DNA of 64,000 nt from NCBI RefSeq assembly GCF_010727605.1, contig NZ_AP022568.1:3410001-3474000 (forward strand), in the 5' to 3' direction. The notes below the pieces were generated by a model. The model saw only the letters and a list, made by a program, of their open reading frames with translations, was not told where the DNA came from and did no database searches. Position numbers and translations under genes: made by a program. This DNA comes from Mycobacterium simiae. Lineage in GTDB: Bacteria; Actinomycetota; Actinomycetes; Mycobacteriales; Mycobacteriaceae. Positions 53,118-61,820 of this stretch are shown here, piece after piece (the first letter of the stretch is position 1; every line of letters starts with the position of its first letter).

Positions 53118-54131
53118 CTACGCGCCGCTGGCCGCGAGCACGCTGTTGAACCTACGGTCAACCCACTTGGCAATGTCGGGCGCCTCGGGAATTTGATCGG
53201 CGGCCGCGAACAGGTCGGCCAACCGTTGTTCGGCGCTGACCACCTTATCGTCAAGGGGAATCGGCCGCCGCACCTGCCGACTCTGCGCGAGCGCGGCGAT
53301 TTCGGGTTTGAGACCGACGGCTTTGCCGTACTTGGCCGCCCACTGTGACGGGTTTTCGCGCGCCCACCGGGCCGCGCGTTCATAGCGGATCAAAAGATCG
53401 GCCAACGCGGAGTTGCGTTTCGGGTCGGTCAGTGCCCGTGTCGAAGCACTGCCGAACCAGTAGCCGTTTTCGGCGTTCCCGAGGTTGCGCACCTTCAAGG
53501 TGAGCTCGGCCTGCGCGGTGTAAGGCTCCCAAATGACCCAGGCGTCGCCCTGTCCGTTGGCGAAGGCCGACAGCGCGTCGGCGGGCTGCAGGAACACCAG
53601 GTTGACGTCCTTGGGTTTGAGGCCGTTATCGGCGAGGTGCTCAAGCACATTGGCGTGCGCGGCGCTGCCCTTAGCAACCAGGATCGTCTTGCTGGCCAGA
53701 TCGCGGATCGTGGTGATCGGCGAACTTGCCCGCACCAGGATTTGCTCGCCCGGCGCTGCGCCATCCCATGCCGCCACCACCCGCGTCTTCGAGTTGGCCG
53801 CCGCGCCGAAAACCGGCGGTGTGTTCCCGGTGATCGCAAAATCGATTTTGCCGGCGGTCAACGCCTCGATTTGCGGCGGGCCTGAGGTGAACGTCGAAAA
53901 CGAGATCTGGTACGGCAAATTGTCCAGGGCATTGGCCGCGCGCAGCAGCGCCTCGGTCCCACCCTTCTGGTCACCGACTCGCAGGGTGACGTCGGAAAGC
54001 TCGGACAGCGGCACCGCCGCGGGCACCCCGATCAGTTGCGGCCCCGACGACCGTGACACGCACGCCGGTGCGCCGGCCGCAAGCACCAGCACGAGACCGA
54101 CGCGAAAGGCCAAGCGGTGCAAGGCTGTCAA
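53118..54131 (-). CDS. ABC transporter substrate-binding lipoprotein (SsuA/TauA type)
   Basis: Periplasmic-type binding lipoprotein, 337 aa, with a lipobox in AAGAPAC (C24). The core is of the NMT1/SsuA type: LRVGDQKGGTEALLRAANAL, ISFSTFTSGPPQIEALTAGKIDFAITGNTPPVF, TILVAKGSAAHANVLEHL, DAWVIWEPYTAQAEL. GPPQIEALTAGKIDFA and DAWVIWEPY are typical of sulfonate/taurine binding proteins. It is third in the transporter operon (ATGA overlap). Confidence 0.9.
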   Translation of the reverse strand: MTALHRLAFRVGLVLVLAAGAPACVSRSSGPQLIGVPAAVPLSELSDVTLRVGDQKGGTEALLRAANALDNLPYQISFSTFTSGPPQIEALTAGKIDFAITGNTPPVFGAAANSKTRVVAAWDGAAPGEQILVRASSPITTIRDLASKTILVAKGSAAHANVLEHLADNGLKPKDVNLVFLQPADALSAFANGQGDAWVIWEPYTAQAELTLKVRNLGNAENGYWFGSASTRALTDPKRNSALADLLIRYERAARWARENPSQWAAKYGKAVGLKPEIAALAQSRQVRRPIPLDDKVVSAEQRLADLFAAADQIPEAPDIAKWVDRRFNSVLAASGA

Positions 54132-54865
54132 TGCCGAACGCCGAGCTTGTCGAGGAGCTCTGCGCGGTAACGATCGTGCTGGGCGGTGCGCTGCGACGCG
54201 GTCGGCCGCGGGGCCTCGATCTCCAGGGAGTGAGCAATCCGGCCGTCCTCGAGGACCAACACCCGGTCAGCCAGCTCGATGGCCTCGTCAACGTCGTGCG
54301 TGACGAGCAGCACGCCGAATCCGTGGGCGCGCCACAAGTCGAGCAGCAGCGCGCGCATGGAAAGCCGGGTGAGCGCATCGAGCGCACCGAACGGCTCGTC
54401 CAGCAACAGCAGCTGGGGCTCGGCGACCAATGCCCTCGCCAACGAAACTCGTTGTGCCTGACCGCCCGACAGCGTCGGCGGCCACGCCTTGGCGTGGTCG
54501 GTCAGCCCGATCTCGCCCAGCGCCCGCTCGGACCGGGCGCGTACGGCGTCCGGGGAGAGCCGTGCGCGGTAGAGCCCGTACTGCACATTGGTGAGCACGT
54601 CGCGCCACGGGAACAGTCGAGGCTCCTGAAAGGCGACCGCCGGTGCACCGGCGACCTCCCGCTCGCCGGTGTGGTCGGGCGAAAGCCCGGCCAGCACCCG
54701 CAGTACCGTCGATTTGCCGCAACCGCTGCGGCCCACCAGTGCGACGATCTCGTGGGCGCGGATCTCGAGGGATATGCCGTCGAGCACCTTGCGGGTGCCA
54801 TACCACTTGTCGATGTGGTTGAGTTTCCCGACGACCGTGGTCTGTCGTTCGGATGTCACTGTCAT
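54128..54865 (-). CDS. ABC transporter ATPase (SsuB/TauB type)
   Basis: ATPase of 245 aa from ATG 54865: Walker A GRSGCGKST, Q-loop FQEPRLFPWRDV, signature LSGGQAQRVSLARAL, Walker B LLLLDEPFGALDA, H-loop VTHDVDEA. The WRDV after the Q-loop is typical of SsuB/TauB/NrtD. The frame is open upstream inside the permease gene. Both ends overlap neighbours by 4 bp. Confidence 0.93.
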   Translation of the reverse strand: MTVTSERQTTVVGKLNHIDKWYGTRKVLDGISLEIRAHEIVALVGRSGCGKSTVLRVLAGLSPDHTGEREVAGAPAVAFQEPRLFPWRDVLTNVQYGLYRARLSPDAVRARSERALGEIGLTDHAKAWPPTLSGGQAQRVSLARALVAEPQLLLLDEPFGALDALTRLSMRALLLDLWRAHGFGVLLVTHDVDEAIELADRVLVLEDGRIAHSLEIEAPRPTASQRTAQHDRYRAELLDKLGVRH

Positions 54866-55668
54866 GTGCGATACCTCAATGCTCGCTGTTCGAGCACCCG
54901 GACGACGGCGTCGGTGCCAATGCCGAGCAACGCGTAGACGACCAAGCAGAAGATGATGATGTCGATGCGCAGGAAGTCGCGGGCGTTGTTGATCAGAAAC
55001 CCGATGCCTTTGTCCGCGTTGATCTGTTCGGCGACGATGAGCGTCAGCCACGCAATGGCCAGCGACTGTCGCAGCCCGACCAGCACCTGCGGTGCCGCGC
55101 TCGGCAAGATGATGGTGCGCAGTCGTTGGCTCAGCGAAAAGCCAAGAACGTCAGCGGTTTCCAGCAGTTTCGGATCGACCTGCTTGATCGCCGAGACCGT
55201 GTTCAGGTACAGCGGGAAACTGACTCCCAACGCGACCAGTAGCACCTTGGGCAGCTCGCCGATGCCGAACCACAGGATAAACAGCGGGATCAAACCAAGA
55301 TGGGGCAGCGCCCGCACCATCTGAAGGGGCGGATCCAGCGTCGCCTCGAACCAGCGCGACAGCCCCACCGCCACCCCCAGCGCCACCCCGATCACACCGC
55401 CGAGCAACAGGCCTTCGACGACACGCAGCCCGGATACCTCGAGCGCCTCGGCGAGCTTGCCGTTGCGGACGAGCTGCAGGCCGGCGTCGAAGATCAGTTG
55501 CGGGGCCGGCAGGACGTCCTGGGGGATGAGCCCGGTGGCGCTGAAGAATTGCCACAACACCAACAGCAGTACGGGCGACAAGATCCGCAGCACCGTCCAC
55601 CGGCGCTGCCTGCGCGGTGGACCGACCGCCGGCGGCGCGGCGACCGTCTCGGTGGGGATGCTCACCAT
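54862..55668 (-). CDS. ABC transporter permease (SsuC/TauC type)
   Basis: Inner-membrane permease of 268 aa with about six helices. The coupling motif is VDPKLLETADVLGFSLSQRLRTIILPSAAPQVLVGLRQSLAIAW, the EAA-type loop of SsuC/TauC. First gene of the operon permease-ATPase-binding protein-ABM. The preference for aliphatic sulfonates is inferred from family and the nearby LLM protein. Confidence 0.92.
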   Translation of the reverse strand: MVSIPTETVAAPPAVGPPRRQRRWTVLRILSPVLLLVLWQFFSATGLIPQDVLPAPQLIFDAGLQLVRNGKLAEALEVSGLRVVEGLLLGGVIGVALGVAVGLSRWFEATLDPPLQMVRALPHLGLIPLFILWFGIGELPKVLLVALGVSFPLYLNTVSAIKQVDPKLLETADVLGFSLSQRLRTIILPSAAPQVLVGLRQSLAIAWLTLIVAEQINADKGIGFLINNARDFLRIDIIIFCLVVYALLGIGTDAVVRVLEQRALRYRT

Positions 55669-55859
55669 TGTTTGTAAAACCTCGGGGGGAAGGTGGGTAT
55701 TGGCCCGGGCCCGACGCTAGGCCGCGACGTGGCGCGGGGTAAGGGTTTGGCTCCGGGTGACGGGAATGCGACGTCAATGACGGCGGCGGTGTTCGCGGCA
55801 GGGCACGGAGAATGCCGTTTCCACTTTTCGGAAGGCTGTTATACGGTTCAGTGAGCAAA

Positions 55860-55892
55860 GTTCTGTTCAGCGTTCTGGTCAAGTTCTGTTCA
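55860..55892. promoter_or_regulatory. Three phased direct repeats upstream of DUF35/thiolase pair
   Basis: GTTCTGTTCA (55860-55869), GTTCTGGTCA (55872-55881) and GTTCTGTTCA (55883-55892) recur every 11-12 bp, about one helical turn. They end 20 bp before the ATG at 55912. In the rest of the 243-bp gap I see a related GTTCAGT around 55846 and nothing else. Confidence 0.5.
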
Positions 55893-55911
55893 ATCGTCGG
55901 AGGATCGTTCG

Positions 55912-56337
55912 ATGCAGAAGGCACTCGCCCCGGAGATCTCAACCTGGCCCGAGGAGAGCCCGCAGCTGATCGGCAGCCGGTGCGGTGCCTGCGGCGCCAC
56001 CGCCTTCCCGGTGCAGGACCGGTGCCCGCGCTGCAGCGGCGGTGGGATGAGTGAGGTGCTGCTGCCGCGCACCGGGACCCTGGTGGCCTGGACGACGCAG
56101 GGTTTCCCGCCGGGGGCCCCGTACGCGGGACCGACCGGGAAGGACTTCGTGCCCTTCGGTGTCGGCCTGGTGCAGCTCGGTTTGGGCGACGAGGCGGTGA
56201 TCCGCGTCGAGGGCCGGCTGACCGAGAACGACCCGGCCAAGCTGAAGTTTGGACAGCAGGTCGAGCTGACCATGGTGCCGTTCACCACCGACGCGGACGG
56301 CAACGACATCATCACCTTTGCGTTTCGGCCGGTCTAG
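55912..56337 (+). CDS. DUF35 OB-fold / zinc-ribbon protein (ChsH2-like)
   Basis: 141-aa protein with a rubredoxin-like Zn ribbon (C24, C27, C38, C41 in SRCGACGATAFPVQDRCPRC) followed by an OB-fold that binds acyl-CoA. In steroid-degrading actinobacteria such DUF35 proteins pair with thiolase-like Ltp proteins and form aldolases or hydratases (ChsH2-Ltp2). The next gene, 14 bp away, is just such a thiolase. ATG 55912 has CGGAGG upstream. Confidence 0.88.
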   Translation: MQKALAPEISTWPEESPQLIGSRCGACGATAFPVQDRCPRCSGGGMSEVLLPRTGTLVAWTTQGFPPGAPYAGPTGKDFVPFGVGLVQLGLGDEAVIRVEGRLTENDPAKLKFGQQVELTMVPFTTDADGNDIITFAFRPV

Positions 56338-56351
56338 AAAGAGAGTCGCCA

Positions 56352-57497
56352 ATGACCAACGATGTAGCCATCATCGGTGTCGGCCTGCACCCCTTCGGCA
56401 GGTTTGAGAAGACCGCGATGCAAATGGGCGCCGAAGCCATCCAGCTCGCGCTCACCGACGCCGGCGTGGCATGGAAGGACATCCAGTTCGGCTTCGGCGG
56501 CAGCTACGAGGTATCAAACCCCGACGCCGTGACGCGCCTGGTCGGGCTGACCGGCATTACCTTCACCAATGTGTTCAACGCCTGCGCCACCGCGGCCAGC
56601 GCCATTCAACAGACCGCCGACACCATCCGGCTGGGCAAGTACGACATTGGCATCGCGATCGGCTTGGACAAGCATCCGCGCGGCGCCTTCACTGACGATC
56701 CCGCCAAGCTGGCGCTGCCGCAGTGGTACGCCCAAAATGGGCAGTTCGTCACCACCAAGTTTTTCGGCATGAAGGCCAACAAGTACCTGCACGACCACAA
56801 CATCTCGCAGGAGACGCTGGCGCGGGTGGCCAACAAGAACTTCCGAAACGGCGCACTGAATCCGAATGCCTTCCGGCGCAAGGAGATCTCCGTCGAGGAG
56901 ATCCTGAACTCGGCCGTGCTGAACTATCCGTTGACGCAGTACATGTTCTGCGCGCCCGACGAGGGCGCCGCGGCCGTCGTCATGTGCCGTGCCGACATCG
57001 CGCATAAGTTCACCGACAAGCCGGTCTACGTCCGGGCCAGCGAGATCCGCACCCGCCGATTCGGCGCCTACGAAGTGCACGCCACGTCGGCGCCGCTGGA
57101 CGAGGACTCCGCGCCGACCGTGTATGCCGCCGAGGCCGCCTACGAAGCCGCGGGCATCGGCCCCGAGGACGTCGACATCGCACAGCTACAGGACACCGAC
57201 GCGGGTGCCGAGGTCATCCACATGGCCGAGACCGGTCTGTGCGCCGACGGTGAGCAGGAGAAGTTGCTGGCCGACGGTGCCACCGAGATCCACGGCTCGA
57301 TTCCGGTGAACACCGACGGAGGCCTGATCGCCAACGGCGAGCCGATCGGAGCGTCGGGTCTGCGGCAAGTGCACGAGCTGGTCCGTCAGCTGCGCGGCGA
57401 GGCGGGGGAGCGTCAGGTTCCGGGCAGCCCGCGGGTCGGCCTTGCGCAGGTGTACGGCGCTCCAGGTACCGCGTCGGCCACGATCCTTTCGCTCTGA
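56352..57497 (+). CDS. Lipid-transfer-type thiolase (SCP2-thiolase / Ltp2-like)
   Basis: Thiolase-fold protein of 381 aa. The nucleophile position is C78 in VFNACATAASA. The usual C-terminal CxGGG.G loop is replaced by YGAPGTASATIL and no typical catalytic CHG-type ends are seen, as in Ltp2-type proteins that act as retro-aldolases with a DUF35 partner. SIPVNTDGGLIANGEPIGASG holds the GHP-like segment. Together with the preceding gene it may remove a side-chain unit from a sterol-like acyl-CoA. AGAGAGTCGCC precedes the ATG. Confidence 0.88.
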   Translation: MTNDVAIIGVGLHPFGRFEKTAMQMGAEAIQLALTDAGVAWKDIQFGFGGSYEVSNPDAVTRLVGLTGITFTNVFNACATAASAIQQTADTIRLGKYDIGIAIGLDKHPRGAFTDDPAKLALPQWYAQNGQFVTTKFFGMKANKYLHDHNISQETLARVANKNFRNGALNPNAFRRKEISVEEILNSAVLNYPLTQYMFCAPDEGAAAVVMCRADIAHKFTDKPVYVRASEIRTRRFGAYEVHATSAPLDEDSAPTVYAAEAAYEAAGIGPEDVDIAQLQDTDAGAEVIHMAETGLCADGEQEKLLADGATEIHGSIPVNTDGGLIANGEPIGASGLRQVHELVRQLRGEAGERQVPGSPRVGLAQVYGAPGTASATILSL

Positions 57498-57500
57498 GCA

Positions 57501-57539
57501 ACCCCGCCGCGGGGTCAGTGCGCGCTGGGCGACCCCGCG
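57501..57539. terminator. Competing hairpins between convergent genes
   Basis: ACCCCGC (57501) can pair with GCGGGGT (57509-57515), and CGCGGGGTC (57508-57516) can pair with GACCCCGCG (57531-57539), a perfect 9-bp stem with a 14-nt loop. The two foldings exclude one another. They lie between the thiolase stop and the convergent helicase stop, suited to terminate both transcripts. Confidence 0.6.
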
Positions 57540-57573
57540 TAATCCGGTGTCGCGAGCCTGCCCCGTCTCGTCA

Positions 57574-59223
57574 TCAAATCGCCGGACCCAGCAGGTCGTC
57601 GGCATCGCGGATGATGTAACCGTAGCCCTGCTCGGCCAGGAAGCGCTGCCGGTGCGCGGCGTAGTCGGCGTCTAGGCTGTCGCGGGCCACGACGGAGTAG
57701 AAGATGGCCCCGCCGCCGTCGGCCTTGGGTCGTAGCAGCCGGCCCAGCCGTTGGGCCTCCTCTTGGCGTGAGCCGAACGTTCCCGAAACCTGCACCGCCA
57801 CCGACGCTTCGGGCAAGTCGATCGAAAAGTTGGCGACCTTGGACACCACCAACGTGGATATCTCGCCGCTGCGGAAGCTCTCGAACAACGCCTCGCGTTC
57901 CTTGGTCTTGGTCGAGCCCTGGATCACCGGGGCATTGAGTACGGCGCCGAGCTCGTCGAGCTGATCGAGGTAGGCGCCGATCACCAGGGTCTGCTCGCCG
58001 GGGTGCTTCTCCAGAATTGACTTGACCACAGCGATTTTCGTGTGCACCGTCGAGCAGAGCTTGTAGCGCTCTTCGGGTTCGGCGGTGGCGTACATCATGC
58101 GCTCGTTGTCGGTCATGGTGACCCGAACTTCGACGCATTCCGCCGGGGCGATCCAGCCCTGCGCCTCGATGTCCTTCCAGGGGGCGTCGTAGCGTTTCGG
58201 CCCGATCAGCGAGAACACGTCACCCTCACGGCCGTCCTCGCGTATCAGCGTGGCGGTCAGGCCGAGGCGACGCTTGGATTGCAGGTCCGCGGTCATCCGA
58301 AAGACGGGTGCTGGCAACAAATGCACCTCGTCATAGACGATCAACCCCCAGTCCCGGCTGTCGAAGAGTTCCAGGTGGCGGTATTCGCCCTTACTGCGCC
58401 GGGTGATCATCTGGTAGGTCGAGATGGTGACCGGCCGGATTTCCTTGCGCTCGCCGGAGTATTCACCGATCTCTTCCTCGGTCAGCGAGGTCCGCGCGAT
58501 GAGCTCCCGTTTCCATTGCCGCGCCGACACGATGTTGGTCACCAGGATCAGCGTCGTCGCACTGGCTTTCGCCATCGCGGCGGCGCCGACCAACGTCTTG
58601 CCGGCGCCACAGGGCAGCACCACCACGCCGGATCCGCCCGCCCAAAACGAATCCGCGGCCAGCCGCTGGTAATCGCGTAGCTCCCAGTCGTCCTGGTCGA
58701 GGCTGATCGGATGGGCCTCGCCGTCCACGTAGCCGGCCAAATCCTCTGCCGGCCAACCGATCTTCAACAGCATCTGCTTGAGCCGGCCGCGTTCGCTGCC
58801 GTGCACGACAACGGTATCGTCGTCGATGCGTGCGCCCAGCATCGGCGCAATCTTCTTGTTGCGCAACACTTCCTCGAGCACCGCGCGATCCACGCTTACC
58901 AGGGTCAGGCCGTGGGCCGGGTGCTTGACCAGTTGCAGTCGCCCGTAGCGGGCCATGGTGTCGACGATGTCGACCAGCAACGGCTGCGGCACCGCGTATC
59001 GGGAAAAACTGACCAGCGCGTCGACCACCTGTTCAGCGTCGTGGCCCGCCGCGCGGGCGTTCCATAGCGCCAGCGGGGTGATGCGGTAGGTGTGCACGTG
59101 CTCGGGTGCGCGCTCGAGCTCGGCGAACGGCGCGATCGCGGCGCGCGCCGCGTCGGCCTGCTCGTGGTCCACTTCCAGCAGCACCGTCTTGTCGGACTGC
59201 ACAATCAACGGTCCGTCAGTCAT
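57574..59223 (-). CDS. ercc3: XPB/Ssl2-type DNA helicase
   Basis: Superfamily-2 3'-5' DNA helicase of 549 aa, orthologue of Rv0861c (ercc3, bacterial XPB). Walker A PCGAGKTLVGAAAM, DEVH box in YDEVHLLPAPVF, motif III LGLTATLIREDG, and motif VI QRLGRLLRPKA. The N-terminal part (about 1-130) is the helicase-specific domain. Function: ATP-driven DNA unwinding, possibly in repair. It is followed by the gene at 59233 on the same strand, 9 bp upstream in transcription, as in M. tuberculosis. Confidence 0.95.
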   Translation of the reverse strand: MTDGPLIVQSDKTVLLEVDHEQADAARAAIAPFAELERAPEHVHTYRITPLALWNARAAGHDAEQVVDALVSFSRYAVPQPLLVDIVDTMARYGRLQLVKHPAHGLTLVSVDRAVLEEVLRNKKIAPMLGARIDDDTVVVHGSERGRLKQMLLKIGWPAEDLAGYVDGEAHPISLDQDDWELRDYQRLAADSFWAGGSGVVVLPCGAGKTLVGAAAMAKASATTLILVTNIVSARQWKRELIARTSLTEEEIGEYSGERKEIRPVTISTYQMITRRSKGEYRHLELFDSRDWGLIVYDEVHLLPAPVFRMTADLQSKRRLGLTATLIREDGREGDVFSLIGPKRYDAPWKDIEAQGWIAPAECVEVRVTMTDNERMMYATAEPEERYKLCSTVHTKIAVVKSILEKHPGEQTLVIGAYLDQLDELGAVLNAPVIQGSTKTKEREALFESFRSGEISTLVVSKVANFSIDLPEASVAVQVSGTFGSRQEEAQRLGRLLRPKADGGGAIFYSVVARDSLDADYAAHRQRFLAEQGYGYIIRDADDLLGPAI

Positions 59224-59232
59224 AACAATCCA

Positions 59233-61485
59233 TTATCCGTCGACGTCCGACACGACCGATGTGATGCGGTGAATCGCGAAATCGCGCAGCCGCCCCGACG
59301 CCGAATCGAAGGCCACCAGCTGGCCACCGCGTACCGCGATCGGCGACACCATCCGCTGGGTGGCCACGCCGGCCGCGTCGAGATACCCGATCACCAGCGT
59401 GTCTTGGTTTTTGGCCGCGTCTTGCAGCAGCGCCATCGCGGCGGCCGGCTCGACGCGGCTGTTGCCGAACGGAGCGGTGGTCACCTTGCGCAGCACCGAG
59501 ACGACGGCGGTCAGTGTCTCGCCATTGGGCCGCGGCGACGCCCGATAGAGCCGGCGTTGCTGCGGGGTCGGCACCCGGGCTCGCAACGGCCGGACGTCGA
59601 CGATGGCACCGGTGGAGTCTTCGGCTGCGGGGGCAAAGCCCGCGGCCCGCAGCGCGTTGAGCACTTCGCCGATCGCCGCGGGCGAGACGGCGACCGTCGG
59701 TGCCAGGGCCCGCAGCTGCAGATCCTCACCCGCGGCCACGGCCTGAGCCAGCAGGGCCGGGTCCTCGCAACGCACAAACGACGCGGCCATCCCGATCCGG
59801 AGCTGACCGTGGCGGCGGGCCACGTCGTCGATCAGGTAGGTAAGACCTTGCGGTACAGGCGTTTTAGAGTGACTCGCAAAGAACGCGTGCATCCAGTCCC
59901 GGGTCTTGCCGACGTCGAGAGCATGCCGGATGGACTGCTCGCTTATCCGGTAGACCATCGCCGCCCCGGCCGATTCGACGGTGGCCACCGTCGCCAGTTC
60001 GTCGGCGAGATCGCGTTGCAACGGCCCCGGCACCACGACGGTCAGGTCAGCCTGCATCAGGAAGTGGTCGATCGGTTCGGGCAGCGCCCGCGCCATCGCG
60101 ACAACCGTGGCGGAGAAGTCAACGGACTCCTCGAGCAGCGCCCGCCCGGGAGTGCTGATCGCGCCGCGGCCGACCAGCCCCAGCGCGTGGCTCTCCGCCA
60201 GCAGGTCGGCGACGGGGCCGGGTTGCAGGCGCCGGGTCCACCGGGGGCGGCACCAGATCAGCGCCGCAGAGGCGGTGCCCGCATCGACCCCGGCGCCGGC
60301 CGGCAGGCTGGCGAGCAAGCCCAGCAGCAACCGCCGGTCCAGCGGAGCGGCCGTCGAATAGAGCGAATCAGACAGGGCCGCATACGGTTTGCCGTCGGGG
60401 CCACGATCGCCGATCAGCGCGGGACGCCCCGGTAGCTCAAGCCATGCGCCGGCCAGCAGGTGCCAGCGCTCGGCGGCGGACATCGCGGCGAAGCGGTCGG
60501 CGGCCACCGTCGGCGCCCAGTAGAGGCCGTCACCGCTTTCGGGCTCCGGATCGGGCCGGCCGCTGGCGATCAGTCCGGCGGCGGCGGCGACCTCAAGCAC
60601 CAACCCCAACCGCGGCTCGTCGATGCCGGTGGTCTTGGCCAGCCGCTTGACCTCGCGTACGCCAAGGCCGCCGCTGCGCAGCTCGGGAACCGGCGTAGTG
60701 CCAAGGCTGTCCAGTAACACGTCGACCTCGCGCAGCAGGTCGAGAACGGCTCCGGCCGCCGCGGCGTCAACATCCTCGGCCGTGGTCGTCGACACCACGG
60801 GGTCGGGCGCCGTCAGCTGCATCGGACCGGGCTGCTCGCCGCGCAGCACCTGCCCGACATGGCGGGGCAGGATCACCGTCTCGGCGTCGACGCGCCGCAG
60901 CAGGCCCATCGCCAACAATTGCGGCACCGGTCGATCGGCCGGTGCGCCGGGAGCGGCGTCGCGGGTACGGCCCATCGGAGAGCCTTCGAGCAGCTTGTCC
61001 AGGACGTCGCGCTGCGCCTCGGTCAGCCCGTCGATCAGCTCCGCGATCTGCTCGACGGTGCGGGAATTGTCCTCGAGCGTCACCTGTCCGGGATGCCAGG
61101 GCAACGCGGTGCCGGTCTCGGCGGACAACCGGATCGCGCTGTCACCCCATACCAGGGCGCGCTGCCTGAGATCCTCGAGCGCCTCGAGGACCCCGTCCTC
61201 GGGTGCGCGGCCGTCGAGAAGCGCCAACAGTTTGGCGGTCGGCACCGCGGCGGTGTCCGCATGTAGCACCAGCAACGCGTCGAGCACCGCCAACCGCAGG
61301 AAATCCAACTCGTCGGTGGCGGCCTTGACCGACTGCCGGGCCCCGGCACGCGCGGCCAGGGCCGCAATGCTGCCAGGGGGCGGCTGGGCAAGGTCTGGCC
61401 GGAGTTCCAGCAGTCGGATCAGCCGCTCGTCGGGCAAGTCGGCCAGCCAGGACCCCAGCGGGATATCCGGGGTGTTGTCGGTCAT
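59233..61485 (-). CDS. Large helicase-associated protein (Rv0862c-like)
   Basis: 750-aa protein, start ATG 61485 (the frame is open to 61533). It is made of repeated winged-helix-like segments (LSEQRDVLDKLLEGSPMGRT-like LTEAQRDVLDKLLEGSPMG; LGVREVKRLAKTTGIDEPRLGLVLEVAAAAGLI) and a C-terminal part with VRGGQLVAFDSASGRLRDFAIHRITSV, which resembles WYL-type/helicase C-terminal modules. No Walker motif. The order with ercc3 is conserved; a role as XPB partner is inferred. Confidence 0.85.
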   Translation of the reverse strand: MTDNTPDIPLGSWLADLPDERLIRLLELRPDLAQPPPGSIAALAARAGARQSVKAATDELDFLRLAVLDALLVLHADTAAVPTAKLLALLDGRAPEDGVLEALEDLRQRALVWGDSAIRLSAETGTALPWHPGQVTLEDNSRTVEQIAELIDGLTEAQRDVLDKLLEGSPMGRTRDAAPGAPADRPVPQLLAMGLLRRVDAETVILPRHVGQVLRGEQPGPMQLTAPDPVVSTTTAEDVDAAAAGAVLDLLREVDVLLDSLGTTPVPELRSGGLGVREVKRLAKTTGIDEPRLGLVLEVAAAAGLIASGRPDPEPESGDGLYWAPTVAADRFAAMSAAERWHLLAGAWLELPGRPALIGDRGPDGKPYAALSDSLYSTAAPLDRRLLLGLLASLPAGAGVDAGTASAALIWCRPRWTRRLQPGPVADLLAESHALGLVGRGAISTPGRALLEESVDFSATVVAMARALPEPIDHFLMQADLTVVVPGPLQRDLADELATVATVESAGAAMVYRISEQSIRHALDVGKTRDWMHAFFASHSKTPVPQGLTYLIDDVARRHGQLRIGMAASFVRCEDPALLAQAVAAGEDLQLRALAPTVAVSPAAIGEVLNALRAAGFAPAAEDSTGAIVDVRPLRARVPTPQQRRLYRASPRPNGETLTAVVSVLRKVTTAPFGNSRVEPAAAMALLQDAAKNQDTLVIGYLDAAGVATQRMVSPIAVRGGQLVAFDSASGRLRDFAIHRITSVVSDVDG

Positions 61486-61599
61486 CGCTGACCAGCGTAA
61501 AGCAGCTCGCGGATCCCGGTTGGCGGCGAGCACGCACGCTGGGGTTACCGGCGAGAACGATCCCGACTAGCGTCACGCGCCCGCACGCGACCTGTCAGA

Positions 61600-61809
61600 A
61601 TGTACGACGTGGCTAACAGTGCTGAAGACAAGGTGGGCAAGAGCAGGTACGTCGACAACGGCTGGCCGACGACGGACCCCGACGACCACGCGGTAAGTGA
61701 GCTGGTGACCGATCGCACGGGCGCGCTCTCGCCGTTTGGCGACCTGGTCTTCCCTGTCGACCCCGATCATCTGCCATACGTCCACCCGGTCACAGTCATC
61801 AATCGGTAG
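61600..61809 (+). CDS. Small conserved protein (Rv0863-like)
   Basis: 69-aa hydrophilic acidic protein, starting at ATG 61600 or GTG 61609. [44 protein letters not shown] has no known motif. Its place between the helicase-associated gene and moaC is the same as Rv0863. Function not known. Confidence 0.7.
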   Translation: MYDVANSAEDKVGKSRYVDNGWPTTDPDDHAVSELVTDRTGALSPFGDLVFPVDPDHLPYVHPVTVINR

Positions 61810-61820
61810 GTAGGCGCGGC

